DNA of 64,000 nt from the NCBI RefSeq assembly GCF_036032445.1, contig NZ_CP107932.1, positions 2,172,501 to 2,236,500 on the forward strand. Direction: 5' to 3'. The stretch comes from Nocardia sp. NBC_00416. GTDB taxonomy: Bacteria > Actinomycetota > Actinomycetes > Mycobacteriales > Mycobacteriaceae. The notes under the pieces were generated by a model. That model made no database searches. It was not told the origin of the DNA and saw only the letters and a program-made list of their open reading frames with translations. Position 1 is the stretch's first letter, and the number at the start of each line of letters is the position of its first letter. A program made the translations under genes and the position numbers. Positions 9,088-17,823 of the stretch are shown piece after piece.

Positions 9088-10158
9088 ATGGACGCGGACA
9101 GGGACGCGGCGGCCGTGGCCGACCGGGTCTTCCACGCGATACTCGGCGCCGTCGATATGCTGGCGATATTCGTCGGCGATCGGTTGGGCTGGTATCGCAG
9201 CCTGGCCGACCGCGGTCCCGCGACCGCCACAGAACTGGCCGAACGCACCGCGACCCACCCCCGCTATGCCCGGGAATGGCTGGAACAACAGGCGGTGACC
9301 GGGCTGCTGATCGTGCACCGCGACGGCAGCGCCGACGACCGGGTGTTCGCCCTCCCGCCGGCCACGGCCGAGGTGCTGACCGATGAGCACAGTCTCAACT
9401 ATCTGGCGCCGTTCGCCCGGTTGTTCGGCGCGACCGGACCCGCGCTGCCCGGACTGCTCGAGGCCTACCGAACCGGCGGCGGCGTGAGCTGGGACGAACT
9501 GGGGGACAACGCGCGTGAAGGTCAGGCCGACGGCAATCGGCCCTGGTATGAGCACCGCCTCGCCGATGCCCTGGCCGGGGTACCCGATATCGACGCCGTC
9601 CTGCGCGCCCCCGGCGCGCGAATTCTCGATATCGGCTGCGGCGCGGGCTGGTCGGCCATCGCGCTCGCGCACGCCTACCCGCAGGCTCGGGTTCAGGGCG
9701 TCGACATCGATGCGCCCTCGGTGCGGATGGCGCGACGCAACGCCGCGGCGGCGGGTGTCGAGGATCGCAGCGAGTTCCGGATCGCGGATGCCGCCGAGTT
9801 ACCGGAGGGCGGCGCCGATATCGCGTTCGCCTTCGAATGCGTGCACGATATGCCCCGGCCGGTCGATGTGCTGGCGGCCGCGCGCCGCGCCCTGACGCCC
9901 GGCGGGTTCCTGGTGGTGATGGACGAGGCGGTGGCCGAGGCGTTCGGGCCCGACGGCGACGAGTTGGAACGATTGATGTACGGGTTCAGCCTCTTCGTAT
10001 GCCTGCCCGACGGTATGTCGAGTCGGCCCAGCGCCGGTACCGGTACTGTCATGCGCCAGGAGACACTGCGCAGGTACGCACTCGCCGCCGGTTTCACCTC
10101 GGTCGACGTCCTCCCCATCGCCGATTTCGGATTCTGGCGTTTCTACCGTCTGAGCTGA
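9088..10158 (+). CDS. Class I SAM-dependent methyltransferase with winged-helix N-domain
   Basis: The 356-residue protein has an N-terminal helical/winged-helix region (about 1-110, including ATELAERTATHPRYAREWLEQ) like the dimerisation part of small-molecule methyltransferases related to mycobacterial Rv2258c. A Rossmann SAM domain follows: motif I ILDIGCGAGWSAIAL (about 173-187), the acidic motif II QGVDIDAP and a post-motif FECVHDMPRP. The substrate is not evident. It lies 186 bases downstream of the CCR gene in the same direction and could act on the neighbouring polyketide, but it could equally be an unrelated housekeeping gene; no overlap or coupling is seen. GAGGA lies shortly upstream of the ATG. 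Confidence 0.85.
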   Translation: MDADRDAAAVADRVFHAILGAVDMLAIFVGDRLGWYRSLADRGPATATELAERTATHPRYAREWLEQQAVTGLLIVHRDGSADDRVFALPPATAEVLTDEHSLNYLAPFARLFGATGPALPGLLEAYRTGGGVSWDELGDNAREGQADGNRPWYEHRLADALAGVPDIDAVLRAPGARILDIGCGAGWSAIALAHAYPQARVQGVDIDAPSVRMARRNAAAAGVEDRSEFRIADAAELPEGGADIAFAFECVHDMPRPVDVLAAARRALTPGGFLVVMDEAVAEAFGPDGDELERLMYGFSLFVCLPDGMSSRPSAGTGTVMRQETLRRYALAAGFTSVDVLPIADFGFWRFYRLS

Positions 10159-10194
10159 GATCGCGGCGCCACTTCCCACCAGGGCTCCAATGTG

Positions 10195-10213
10195 TTTGGA
10201 TAGCCTTACCTTA
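10195..10213. promoter_or_regulatory. Candidate IdeR/DtxR iron box
   Basis: The sequence TTTGGATAGCCTTACCTTA matches 14 of 19 positions of the IdeR/DtxR palindrome consensus TTAGGTTAGGCTAACCTAA as remembered. It lies 61 bases before the ATG of the secreted MTB12-like protein, in the right place to overlap its promoter. This would predict repression under iron sufficiency. Confidence 0.55.
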
Positions 10214-10273
10214 ACCGGTGTGGTAGCCCGGCGCAGCGGGCCGGCACGGACAAACAGAGGAAGTATCGAACTC

Positions 10274-10741
10274 ATGATCAGCACGCGCAACAAACTGGCA
10301 GTCCTCGGTTTCGCCGCGGCCGCACTGGTCGGCACCTTCGGCGCCGTCACCACCGCCGGTATCGCGCAGGCCGCTCCGGTCACCGCGCCGATGCACACCG
10401 CCGCGCCGACGACCGGTGAACTGAAGGTCAAGATGGGCGTCCTGTTCAACCTGAACGCGCCGCGCTCGGCCCGGGCCGCCGAATTGGAAACCGGCGAGGC
10501 CGGGCTGACCGCATTCGACGCCGCGGCCGGACTGATCGCCATCGCGCCGCCCAGCTGGCGCTGGGACATCGCCGGGCCCGTCGTGGTCAACGGCGATACC
10601 GCGGCAGCCGGACTGGTCACCACCACCGAGGGGTACGAGCCCTGGACCTTCGACCTGACCTGGAAGCAGATCGAGGGCACCTGGAAGCTCAGCCGCGAGT
10701 CCGTGTGCACCATCGGCAATTTCGTCGGCACCGGCTGCTGA
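10274..10741 (+). CDS. Secreted low-molecular-weight protein, MTB12-like
   Basis: The 155-residue protein has a classical signal peptide: basic MISTRNK, a hydrophobic stretch to about residue 30, then AQA-AP as a likely cleavage site. The mature part (TTGELKVKMGVLFNLN, a central SWRWDIAGPVVVNGDTAAAGLVTT, and WKQIEGTWKLSRESVCTI) resembles the MTB12 / low-molecular-weight antigen family of mycolic-acid bacteria, in which a strand of small residues precedes a W(K)LSR motif. A single Cys pair near the C-terminus (ESVC, GTGC) could form a disulphide. The start is chosen at ATG 10274 because AGAGGAAG lies about 12 bases upstream and the signal peptide begins there. Function in the family is not established. 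A candidate iron box lies upstream. Confidence 0.75.
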   Translation: MISTRNKLAVLGFAAAALVGTFGAVTTAGIAQAAPVTAPMHTAAPTTGELKVKMGVLFNLNAPRSARAAELETGEAGLTAFDAAAGLIAIAPPSWRWDIAGPVVVNGDTAAAGLVTTTEGYEPWTFDLTWKQIEGTWKLSRESVCTIGNFVGTGC

Positions 10742-10903
10742 CCGGGAGCTGATCCAGGCCGCCGGCCCGAGACAGTCCGGCAGCGGGACCGAGCAAACGG
10801 CCGTGCAGGCGGCGCGAGAACCGGATGCGTTCGGCCGCCGGACTGTCCGGCGGCACCGGCGGCGGCGCGGCACTACCGGCGAACACCGACCCGCTTGTAG
10901 TGC

Positions 10904-11323
10904 TCACACAGGAAGCGGCATCCGCATATCGACGGTTGTGCCGCGCGACGAGGCGATGATCTCCACCTCGGGTATCAGGGCCCGGATGATCGCCAGACCC
11001 CGGCCGCGTATCGGGTCCGGTCCGGGATCGGGTTCTTTCCAACGGCCCCGATCGGCGACCACGATGCGCAGGCCCGCGCCGCGGAGTGCACACCGTACCC
11101 GGATCGTGCCCCCGTCGCCCTGGTGTCCGTGCTCGACCGCGTTGGCGCAGGCCTCCCCCACGGCTAGCAATACGTCATAGGACCGGCATTCGTCGAGCGG
11201 GCAGTGCGCCAGCCACTCCTGGACTGCGCGCCTGACCCCGGCCAACCGGTCGGGCTTCGCCGGAAAGTCCAGCTCCCATCTTTTCGGCGGACTGTCCAGC
11301 CCGAGTGGGCGGGTCGTCGTCAC
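10904..11323 (-). CDS. RsbW/SpoIIAB-like serine kinase (anti-sigma factor type HATPase)
   Basis: The 139-residue single-domain HATPase_c protein has an N-box VGEACANAVEHGH (about residues 60-72), a G1-type VVADRGRW and a glycine loop RGRGLAIIRAL. In partner-switching systems such a protein binds and inhibits a sigma factor and phosphorylates a STAS antagonist. The start is the GTG at 11323, 7 bases after a perfect AGGAGG (11331-11336). It is divergent from a STAS antagonist gene and near a receiver-PP2C phosphatase gene, which together supply the three classical partner-switch parts. No sigma factor gene is visible in the window. Confidence 0.88.
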   Translation of the reverse strand: MTTTRPLGLDSPPKRWELDFPAKPDRLAGVRRAVQEWLAHCPLDECRSYDVLLAVGEACANAVEHGHQGDGGTIRVRCALRGAGLRIVVADRGRWKEPDPGPDPIRGRGLAIIRALIPEVEIIASSRGTTVDMRMPLPV

Positions 11324-11705
11324 CTGATCGCCTCCTGTAGGTCTCGCCGTCGGGCGGCGTAGGCGGTACCGGGCCCGTGGCGTTCGGCTGTCTGTGCGTT
11401 CGAGTGCGTGCACTGCTAGCCATACCCATTCGGTCACGCGGCATTCGACCGAGCGGCGCGCGATCACCGCACCGCCGCCGGCCGGGGACAGGAGGCCACC
11501 CGGATCTCGCACCGTAGGAGGTGTTCGCCCGGCGCAAACGTGGCGCAGATTACGGTCGGCTTCGACCGGCTCTCACGCCCATGACTCCGCTTCGGCGATC
11601 GGGTAAGTTCACTGCGGAGATCGGTGACGGCCCGGCCGCGTACTGCGGCCGGGCCTCCAAGCGGTAGAGGTGGAATGTGGCGAATGGCGAGCTGGAGGAC
11701 CGGCG
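11324..11705. other. Intergenic divergent region
   Basis: This 382-base region separates the HATPase and STAS genes. It must carry both promoters, but beyond the two ribosome binding sites at its ends I see no clear sigma-B-type promoter pair, repeat or small gene. Confidence 0.5.
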
Positions 11706-12074
11706 ATGAGTGGTGAGAGCGCGCCCCGCCTGCTCGACGTACAGGTGCGCACGGAGAACGGCACCGCGATCGTCACCGTGCAGGGCGAGGTGGATATGGC
11801 CTCGGCGCCGCAGTTGCAGGCCGCCCTCGAAGACACTCAGCGCGAGGGACACCCGCTGATCGTGGATATGTCCGAGGTCGGGTTCCTGGGGTCGGCCGGT
11901 TTGAGCGTCCTGCTCGTGGTCTCCGAGGCCGCCGGGTCCGGGAACGGGTTGCGGGTGGTCGTCTCCGACGCCGTGCGCCGTCCCATCGAACTGACCGGAC
12001 TCGACAAGCTGCTGGCGGTGTACGACTCACTGGCCGCCGCAGTCGCGGCGGGCACCAACACCCCGGCGTCCTGA
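11706..12074 (+). CDS. STAS-domain anti-sigma factor antagonist
   Basis: The 122-residue protein is a single STAS domain: VQVRTENGTAIVTVQGEVDMASAPQLQAAL followed by VDMSEVGFLGSAGLSVLLV, where the Ser in the FLGSAGLS segment is the expected phosphorylation site. In the family, the unphosphorylated antagonist binds the RsbW-like kinase and frees the sigma factor. The ATG at 11706 follows a GGAGG. Its neighbours, the divergent HATPase and the downstream receiver-PP2C phosphatase, are its expected kinase and phosphatase. Confidence 0.92.
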   Translation: MSGESAPRLLDVQVRTENGTAIVTVQGEVDMASAPQLQAALEDTQREGHPLIVDMSEVGFLGSAGLSVLLVVSEAAGSGNGLRVVVSDAVRRPIELTGLDKLLAVYDSLAAAVAAGTNTPAS

Positions 12075-12095
12075 CTCACCGTTCGGCCGCCGCGG

Positions 12096-12539
12096 TCACT
12101 GGGCGCGGGGCAGCCGGACGACCTGCACGAAGAAATCATCGATCTGCTTGATCGCGGCCACGAACTGGTCGAGATCGACCGGTTTGGTGACGTAGGCGTT
12201 GGCATGCAGTTTGTAGCTGCGCAGGATGTCCTCCTCCGCAGCGGAGGTGGTGAGCACGACCACCGGGATATGCGTGAGATCCGGGTCGGCCTTGATCTTT
12301 TCCAGCACCTGCCGGCCGTCGTACTTCGGAAGATTCAGGTCGAGCAGGATCAGGTCCGGGCGCGGGGCGTCCGCGTACCCCTCCTTGCGGTACAGGAAAT
12401 CCAATGCCTCCTGGCCGTCATGAGCCACGTGCAGGGTGTTGCCGATCCTGTTGTCCTCGAATGCCTCCCTGGTCATCAATTCGTCGCCCGGATCGTCTTC
12501 GACGAGCAGGATGTCGATCGGCTGGCCCGGTACGGTCAC
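12096..12539 (-). CDS. Single-domain response regulator, Rcp1-like
   Basis: The 147-residue receiver domain has the acidic pair in [10 protein letters not shown], the phosphoacceptor Asp in [13 protein letters not shown] (about residue 64), the Thr in [11 protein letters not shown] and the Lys in [11 protein letters not shown]. There is no output domain. The long insert [19 protein letters not shown] is typical of Rcp1-type regulators that pair with phytochrome-like kinases, and the adjacent kinase has that type of HisKA. The start is a GTG at 12537-12539 that overlaps the kinase TGA as GTGA, preceded by AAGGAG, so the two are translationally coupled. Confidence 0.93.
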   Translation of the reverse strand: MTVPGQPIDILLVEDDPGDELMTREAFEDNRIGNTLHVAHDGQEALDFLYRKEGYADAPRPDLILLDLNLPKYDGRQVLEKIKADPDLTHIPVVVLTTSAAEEDILRSYKLHANAYVTKPVDLDQFVAAIKQIDDFFVQVVRLPRAQ

Positions 12540-14197
12540 AGAGTTTCTCCTTCGAGGACGGATTCCGTTTCCAGGGTAGGTGTTCGCGCACCCTCGGACT
12601 CCCCGGCAGTGTCCGGGGCCGCGGCCGCCGGGTCGGAGGTGCGCAGCGTGAAGCAGATCCGGGTTCCCACGGTGTTGTCGGTATCGAGCCAGATCGTTCC
12701 CCCGTGGTACTCGACGATCTTCTTACAGACCGCCAGGCCGATCCCGGTGCCGCTGTATTCGTCGCGGGCGTGCAGCCGCTGGAAGATCACAAAGACCTTC
12801 TCCGCGAATTCCGGGGCCACACCGATACCGTTATCGGACACCGAGAACACCCGGCGCGCCGGATCCCCGTCCTCGTCCTCGACCTCGATCCGCACGACCG
12901 GTGCGAGATCGGGCTTGCGGAACTTGATCGCGTTGCTGACGAGATTCAGCCAGAGCATCGCCAGCAGGGTCGGTTCGCCCAGTATCTCGGGCAGCGCCGC
13001 GGGCCGCTCGATCACGGCGTCGCTGTCCTCGATCGTCACCGACAGATCGGTCAGCGCCTTGTCCAACGGCAGGTCGAGGCGCACCGGTTCCGCCCCCTCG
13101 CTCACCCGGCCGACGCGCGAGAAGGCGAGCAGGTCGTTGATGAGCACCTGCATGCGCTTGGCGCCGTCCACCGCGAAATCGATGTACTGCTTACCGCGGT
13201 CGTCGAGCTGGGATCCGTAACGCTTCTCCAGCAACTGACAGAACGAGGCGATCTTGCGCAGCGGCTCCTGCAGGTCATGCGAGGCGACGTAGGCGAACTG
13301 CTCCAACTCGGCGTTGGAGCGGCGCAGTTCGTCGGCCTGTAGATCCAGCTCCGCCTTCTGCTGCCGCAGCTGTGCGCTCTGGGACCGCGAGGAACCCAAT
13401 TCCGCGACGATCCTGGTGCGCATATCCTCCACCGCGTCGGCGACCTGGGCGATATCTGCCGGGCCGCGGCTGTCGATGTGCCGGTCGAACTCTCCGTTGG
13501 CGACTTGCAGCGACGAGGCGGTGAGCTCGGCGAGCGGACGTACCACGAGCCTGCGCAGCAGGACGGTCAAAATGATCGCGGTCAGCAGGAATACGATCAC
13601 CATGCCGGTCAGCACCGCGTCGCGGATCGTGCGGGCATGTGCGAGCGCGCGGTTGTCCGCCGCCACCGCCGCCGCCAAATTGTCGTTCTGCACGGTGAAC
13701 GCGACCCGCAACTCGTCGAAGACGCCTTTGGCCCGCACGGCCGTCGTCGCGGCCAGCGCGCGGGCTCGCTCGGGTGTCGCCGTCGCGGCGAGCGGGCCCG
13801 CGTACTCGGTGCGCCACTGCTGCGTGCCCCGCTCGATCACGTCCAGATCGGCGGTCAGGTCCGGCCGGTCCGCCAGCAGTTCGCGCAGGCGACCGGCCGC
13901 GCCGTCCTGTTCCCGCCGCCCCTGCACATAGGGTTCGAGGAACTGCGGGTCGGCGGCGATCGCATAACCGCGCAGACCGGTCTCCTGATTGATCAGCGCA
14001 CTCTGCAGCTGGTATGCCTCGGCCGCGGCGGGCAAGGTCTGGCGTGCCAACCGGTCGGTGACCTCGTTGGTGTTCGCGATAACCTGCGCACCGGCGATCG
14101 CGCCGATCAGGACGACCAGGATCATCGACCCGAGGACCAGCTGGAACCAGACCTGCGCCGTGAGCCGGCCGACCACCCCGGACTCGGTGTTCGTCAC
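12536..14197 (-). CDS. Sensor histidine kinase: CHASE3-HAMP-HisKA-HATPase
   Basis: The 553-residue protein has two membrane helices (about 16-38 and 192-215) enclosing an extracytoplasmic CHASE3 domain ([25 protein letters not shown]), then HAMP, a short coiled coil, and a phytochrome-type HisKA with the phosphoacceptor His in [12 protein letters not shown]. The ATPase part has N-box [15 protein letters not shown]1 [13 protein letters not shown] box [15 protein letters not shown] and G2 [11 protein letters not shown]. The start is taken as the GTG at 14197, which overlaps the TGA of the upstream phosphatase gene (GTGA at 14194-14197); an ATG 10 codons earlier is possible. It sits in a tight three-gene unit: phosphatase, kinase, response regulator. 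Confidence 0.93.
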   Translation of the reverse strand: MTNTESGVVGRLTAQVWFQLVLGSMILVVLIGAIAGAQVIANTNEVTDRLARQTLPAAAEAYQLQSALINQETGLRGYAIAADPQFLEPYVQGRREQDGAAGRLRELLADRPDLTADLDVIERGTQQWRTEYAGPLAATATPERARALAATTAVRAKGVFDELRVAFTVQNDNLAAAVAADNRALAHARTIRDAVLTGMVIVFLLTAIILTVLLRRLVVRPLAELTASSLQVANGEFDRHIDSRGPADIAQVADAVEDMRTRIVAELGSSRSQSAQLRQQKAELDLQADELRRSNAELEQFAYVASHDLQEPLRKIASFCQLLEKRYGSQLDDRGKQYIDFAVDGAKRMQVLINDLLAFSRVGRVSEGAEPVRLDLPLDKALTDLSVTIEDSDAVIERPAALPEILGEPTLLAMLWLNLVSNAIKFRKPDLAPVVRIEVEDEDGDPARRVFSVSDNGIGVAPEFAEKVFVIFQRLHARDEYSGTGIGLAVCKKIVEYHGGTIWLDTDNTVGTRICFTLRTSDPAAAAPDTAGESEGARTPTLETESVLEGETL

Positions 14198-15444
14198 GAG
14201 AGTTCGCCCTTCTGCGTATCGTTCCACCGCAAGTAGATGATGGCCAGATCGTCGTCGAGACCGCCGGCCTCGGCCGCCAATTCCTCGACACGGCCGATCA
14301 ATTCGTCGACGAAGACTTCGGGGCGGACGTCGGGAACAGCCTTCGCGATCCGCAGCAGGCCGTCCTCGCCGAGCCGGTCGCCGTCCCCGCCCACCCGGCC
14401 CTCAAACAACCCGTCGGTGAACAGCATCAGCCCGGCGTCGCCGGCCAGGTCGATCTGCGCGGCCGGCCACTGCGCGCGGCCGGGCATGAAACCGAGCGCC
14501 GCCCCGCCGGTGACCTCGACCCAGCACAGTTCACCACCGACGTGGTGCAACATCCCCGGATGCCCGGCTCGACGCACCACCACTCGCTGCGTCGACGGAT
14601 CGAGGGTCAGGCTCGTCGCGGTGGCGAACGTCTGCCGGTCGGTCCGCTCGGCCAGCAGCACCTCTTCCAGCAGCCGCAACTGCCGCGAGCCCGTCACGCC
14701 ACTGAGAACCAGTGTGCGCCAAGCCAACCGCAACGCGACACCCGTGGCGGCGGCGTCGGGGCCGTGGCCGGAGACATCCCCGATGATGGCGTGCACGATT
14801 CCCGCGGCGTCCTGCACGACATCATAGAAATCGCCGCCGAGCAGTGAATGGGCGCGGCCGGGCCGGTACCGCGCCACCACGTCCACCGCGCGGTCGGCGC
14901 CGAACAGCGGGGTGGGCAGCAGGCCACGCTCCAGCCGGGCGTTCTCCTGTGCGCGCATCTGGCTGGCCTGCAGCTCCGCGCTGGTGCGCTCGGCCTGCTT
15001 GCGCTGAATGGCGTAGCGCACCGCGCGGGCGAACAGTTCCGGCTCCACCCGGCCCTTCACCAGATAGTCCTGCGCGCCGGAAGCGAGCGCGGCCAGCCCG
15101 GTGCTCTCCTCGTCCAGTCCCGTCATCACCACCACGGCGACCCGGTCGTTGTGCGCGCGGATCCGGGCCACCGCCTCCAGCCCCTGCGCGTCGGGCAGCC
15201 GCAGGTCGAGCAGCACACAGTCGGGTACCTCGGCCCGCAGGCTCTCCCCCGCCTCGGCGAGGGTGCGCACCCACTCCAGGCGCATACCCCGTTCCGCGTC
15301 CGCCACCAGTTCCTCGACCAGCAGGGCATCGCCGGGATCGTCCTCTACCAGCAGTACGAAGGGGTCACGCTCGAACCACCCGGCCGCACCGATATCGGGC
15401 CGGTTTGCGTTATCGCGCACCAGCACCGCCGAATTCGCCAGCAC
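14194..15444 (-). CDS. Response regulator receiver with PP2C/RsbU-type phosphatase output
   Basis: The 416-residue protein (from the GTG at 15444) has a receiver domain with [11 protein letters not shown], a phosphoacceptor Asp in VLLDLRLPDAQG and Lys in YLVKGRVEP. A short coiled linker (QASQMRAQENARLERGLLP) precedes a PP2C SpoIIE/RsbU domain with metal-binding motifs GGDFYDV and IGDVSGHGPDAAATG and a late LMLFTDGLFEGR. In the family it dephosphorylates the STAS antagonist when the receiver is switched. The open frame continues to a GTG at 15585, but the extra 47 residues are Cys/Arg-rich and look non-native; the true start is uncertain. It is the first gene of the phosphatase-kinase-regulator unit, with a 4-base overlap to the kinase. 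Confidence 0.9.
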   Translation of the reverse strand: MLANSAVLVRDNANRPDIGAAGWFERDPFVLLVEDDPGDALLVEELVADAERGMRLEWVRTLAEAGESLRAEVPDCVLLDLRLPDAQGLEAVARIRAHNDRVAVVVMTGLDEESTGLAALASGAQDYLVKGRVEPELFARAVRYAIQRKQAERTSAELQASQMRAQENARLERGLLPTPLFGADRAVDVVARYRPGRAHSLLGGDFYDVVQDAAGIVHAIIGDVSGHGPDAAATGVALRLAWRTLVLSGVTGSRQLRLLEEVLLAERTDRQTFATATSLTLDPSTQRVVVRRAGHPGMLHHVGGELCWVEVTGGAALGFMPGRAQWPAAQIDLAGDAGLMLFTDGLFEGRVGGDGDRLGEDGLLRIAKAVPDVRPEVFVDELIGRVEELAAEAGGLDDDLAIIYLRWNDTQKGELS

Positions 15445-15777
15445 CCACCGACACCACGGCCTCCGATCGCACAGGAAACAACGGCGACACGCGCACGCTC
15501 GCTCAGCGGCCGGTTGCTGGACCGAGAGGCAGCACTGATCGTAGCGGATGGCGCCGGGTCCGGTGAACGGGACTTGACGAGCCACTGTTCGCCGGACCTC
15601 CGTGCGAACGCATCCGGGATGCCGCGCCGACCCGGGAACAGACCGTTCGCCGATCCCACCGATCCGGAAACCCGACCGCGAGCAGCCGTGCGTGTTAGCG
15701 TGTGCACCTCGTCGGCCGCCTGAGACCCCTTGCGGCCCCGCATTTTACGAGCGCGAACGGTGTCGAAGGAGAGAACG

Positions 15778-16677
15778 GTGCGGATCGGAATCGGATTGCC
15801 CTCCGCAGTCCCGGGTGCCACCCCCGAAACCATCGGGACCTGGGCGGCACACAGCGAACAGGCCGGTTTCGCATCGCTGGGAGCCACCGACCGGCTGGTG
15901 TACGACAGCCTGGACCCGCTGGTGACGCTGGCGGTCGCAGCGGCGCACACCACCGAGACCGAATTGGTGAGCACCGTGCTGAACATCGGCTACCGCGGGA
16001 ACCCGTTCGTGGTGGCGAGCCAGCTCGCCTCGCTGGACCGGCTCTCCGGCGGCCGGCTCACCGCGGGTCTCGGCATGGGAGCCTGGCAGGACGACTACAC
16101 CGTGAGCGAGGTGGCGATGACCACTCGTGGCGCCCGGTTCGAAAGCGCGCTCGCGCAGCTGCGACGAGCGTGGCGCGGCGAACTCGCGGGCGCGGCCGGA
16201 CCGGTTCCGGCACTGCCGCCGGGGCGACCGCAGGTGCTGCTCGCGGGTATGGTGCCCGCCGGGATAGTGCGCGCCGCCGCCCTCGCCGACGGATGGGTAG
16301 CACCGGCCTTCAGCGTCGAACTGTTGCGCACCGGACTCGATATCGTCGGTACCGAGTGGGCCCGCCTCGCCCGGCCCGGCCGGCCCCGGGTGCTGGCCGT
16401 CCGCTATTTCCAGCTCGGCGCCGACGCGGTGGCGACAGCGGAGTCCTACGCGCAGAACTATTACGGTCCGGAGATGTTCCCCCAGGTCCGGCCCGACCTC
16501 CTCACCGACACCGCGCACCTGTGCGACGAGGTGTTCCGGATCGCCGAGTCCGGCGCCGACGATGTCATCCTGCTGCCCTGTTCGGGCGACCCGGACCAGA
16601 TCCAGCTCCTCGCCGACGCCCTCGGCGACCAATGGCTCGGCGCCGCACACCGGACGCCCGCCACCGCGGGCGGCTGA
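15778..16677 (+). CDS. F420-dependent LLM-class oxidoreductase
   Basis: The 299-residue protein has the luciferase-like TIM-barrel fold: N-terminal VRIGIGLPSAVPG, a central LASLDRLSGGRLTAGLGMGAWQDDY (the LDxLSGGR...GxGxG hallmark) and a C-terminal SGADDVILLPCSGDPDQIQLL. In mycolic-acid bacteria such proteins mostly use coenzyme F420. The start is the GTG at 15778, 6 bases after AAGGAG (15766-15771). The substrate is unknown, and its neighbours are unrelated. Confidence 0.85.
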   Translation: MRIGIGLPSAVPGATPETIGTWAAHSEQAGFASLGATDRLVYDSLDPLVTLAVAAAHTTETELVSTVLNIGYRGNPFVVASQLASLDRLSGGRLTAGLGMGAWQDDYTVSEVAMTTRGARFESALAQLRRAWRGELAGAAGPVPALPPGRPQVLLAGMVPAGIVRAAALADGWVAPAFSVELLRTGLDIVGTEWARLARPGRPRVLAVRYFQLGADAVATAESYAQNYYGPEMFPQVRPDLLTDTAHLCDEVFRIAESGADDVILLPCSGDPDQIQLLADALGDQWLGAAHRTPATAGG

Positions 16678-16713
16678 TCCATTCGACGCCGCGCCGCGCC
16701 GCCGATCATTTCC

Positions 16714-17205
16714 TCATCCGCGACGCGGCGCGGGAGCCGACGGGGGCGCCAACCGGTCACCGAGAACCTGCGCACCCGCGTATTTGGTCTGCCGGGTCAG
16801 CGGAACGAGCTCGTATCCGGTGATACCGGGCGCCTCGGCCAGCGTGGTGGTGACGAACCGGTAGACGGCGCCGAGGCCGCTCGTCGTGAGGTTGGCCGTG
16901 AGGTTGGCGGAGCCGGAGATCGCCGCCGCGAACGGCACATTCGGGTGATCGGCCAGGGCGTGCCCGACCTGGCGCAGGTGCCGGGGCTCGACCGTCATCC
17001 ACAGCGTGGTCGTCGTGCGGTGACCGCTGGCGGCCGGGGCGATATCGATATCGAAATAGGCCACGCCCGAACGCACCAGCGCCTCGATACGGCGGGTGAC
17101 CCGTCCCGCCGTGCTGCCGGTCGCGCGGGCCAAGGTGGTGAACGGGGTGCGGCCGTCGCGGGCGAGCGCGTCGAGCAGCACCCGGTCCGCGGCCGTCAGT
17201 TCCAC
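16714..17205 (-). pseudogene. Lrp/AsnC-type regulator, probable C-terminal half of a two-module protein
   Basis: The 163 residues contain one HTH_AsnC (LTAADRVLLDALARDGRTPFT to about residue 45) and one AsnC ligand-binding domain (YFDIDIAPAASGHRTTTTLW, then a second beta-alpha unit). The pattern strongly resembles the second half of double-length (about 320 residue) actinobacterial Lrp/AsnC regulators, whose second HTH begins 'ELTAADR'. No good ribosome binding site precedes the GTG at 17205, and immediately upstream lies, in opposite orientation, a 5'-truncated exporter gene. I infer that the first half was lost in the same event. A functional short Lrp protein starting at this GTG cannot be excluded. 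Confidence 0.6.
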
Positions 17206-17207
17206 CG

Positions 17208-17729
17208 GACGCGGGTTCGTCTTGGACCCATCTGATACCCGGGCTGGTGCTCAGCGGTATCGGCAGCGGCCTGGTCAACCCCCCGCTCGCGTCCACGGCC
17301 GTCGGCGTCGTACCGGTGCAGCGCTCGGGTATGGCCTCCGGGATCAACAACACCTGCCGCCAGGTCGGGATCGCGCTCGGAATCGCGGTATACGGAAGCT
17401 TGTTCACCGCGCGATTGCACTCCGCGCTCGGCGACCGGCTCGCGGACCACCCGGGGCTCGCGGCACACACCGACCGACTGGCCGGCGCCGCGCACGACGG
17501 CCGGGCACAGGCCGTGCTCGCCACCCTGCCCGACTCCGATCGAGCGGTGGTCGCGCAGGCGATCCACGCGGCATTCGCCGCGGCTCTCGACTCGTTGCTC
17601 GTCGTCAGCGGCGTGGTCGCGGTGATCGGCGCCGTCTGCGCCACGCTGCTCGTCCGGAGCAGGGATTTCGTTCCCGCACCGGCCGAATCCAGCGCAACCC
17701 CGAGCCACTCGGTTCCCGAACCCGCCTGA
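17208..17729 (+). pseudogene. DHA2-type MFS exporter, 5'-truncated remnant
   Basis: The open frame continues upstream of any good start as SSWTHLIPGLVLSGIGSG, then GLVNPPLASTAVGVVP, RSGMASGINNTCRQVGIALG and a final helix SLLVVSGVVAVIGAVCATLL. These are the motif-rich last helices of EmrB/QacA (DHA2) drug exporters of about 14 TM segments. Roughly the first 300 residues are missing. The coding signal begins at the very point where the divergent AsnC-type gene begins, so both lost their 5' ends. It is unlikely to be functional. Confidence 0.75.
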
Positions 17730-17823
17730 GCGGGACCCGGAGGACGCGAGAGGCCTCACCGCCCGGATATGCCGAGCATCTCGCGTCCACCTTCCGCCCC
17801 CGCCCGCGAACTGACCCGGCTGG

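Noticed and set aside
15445..15585. 47-residue Cys-rich N-terminal extension of the receiver-PP2C protein
   Set aside because: No good ribosome binding site and composition unlike a receiver N-terminus; probably upstream non-coding sequence, although several Cys residues made me consider a metal site.
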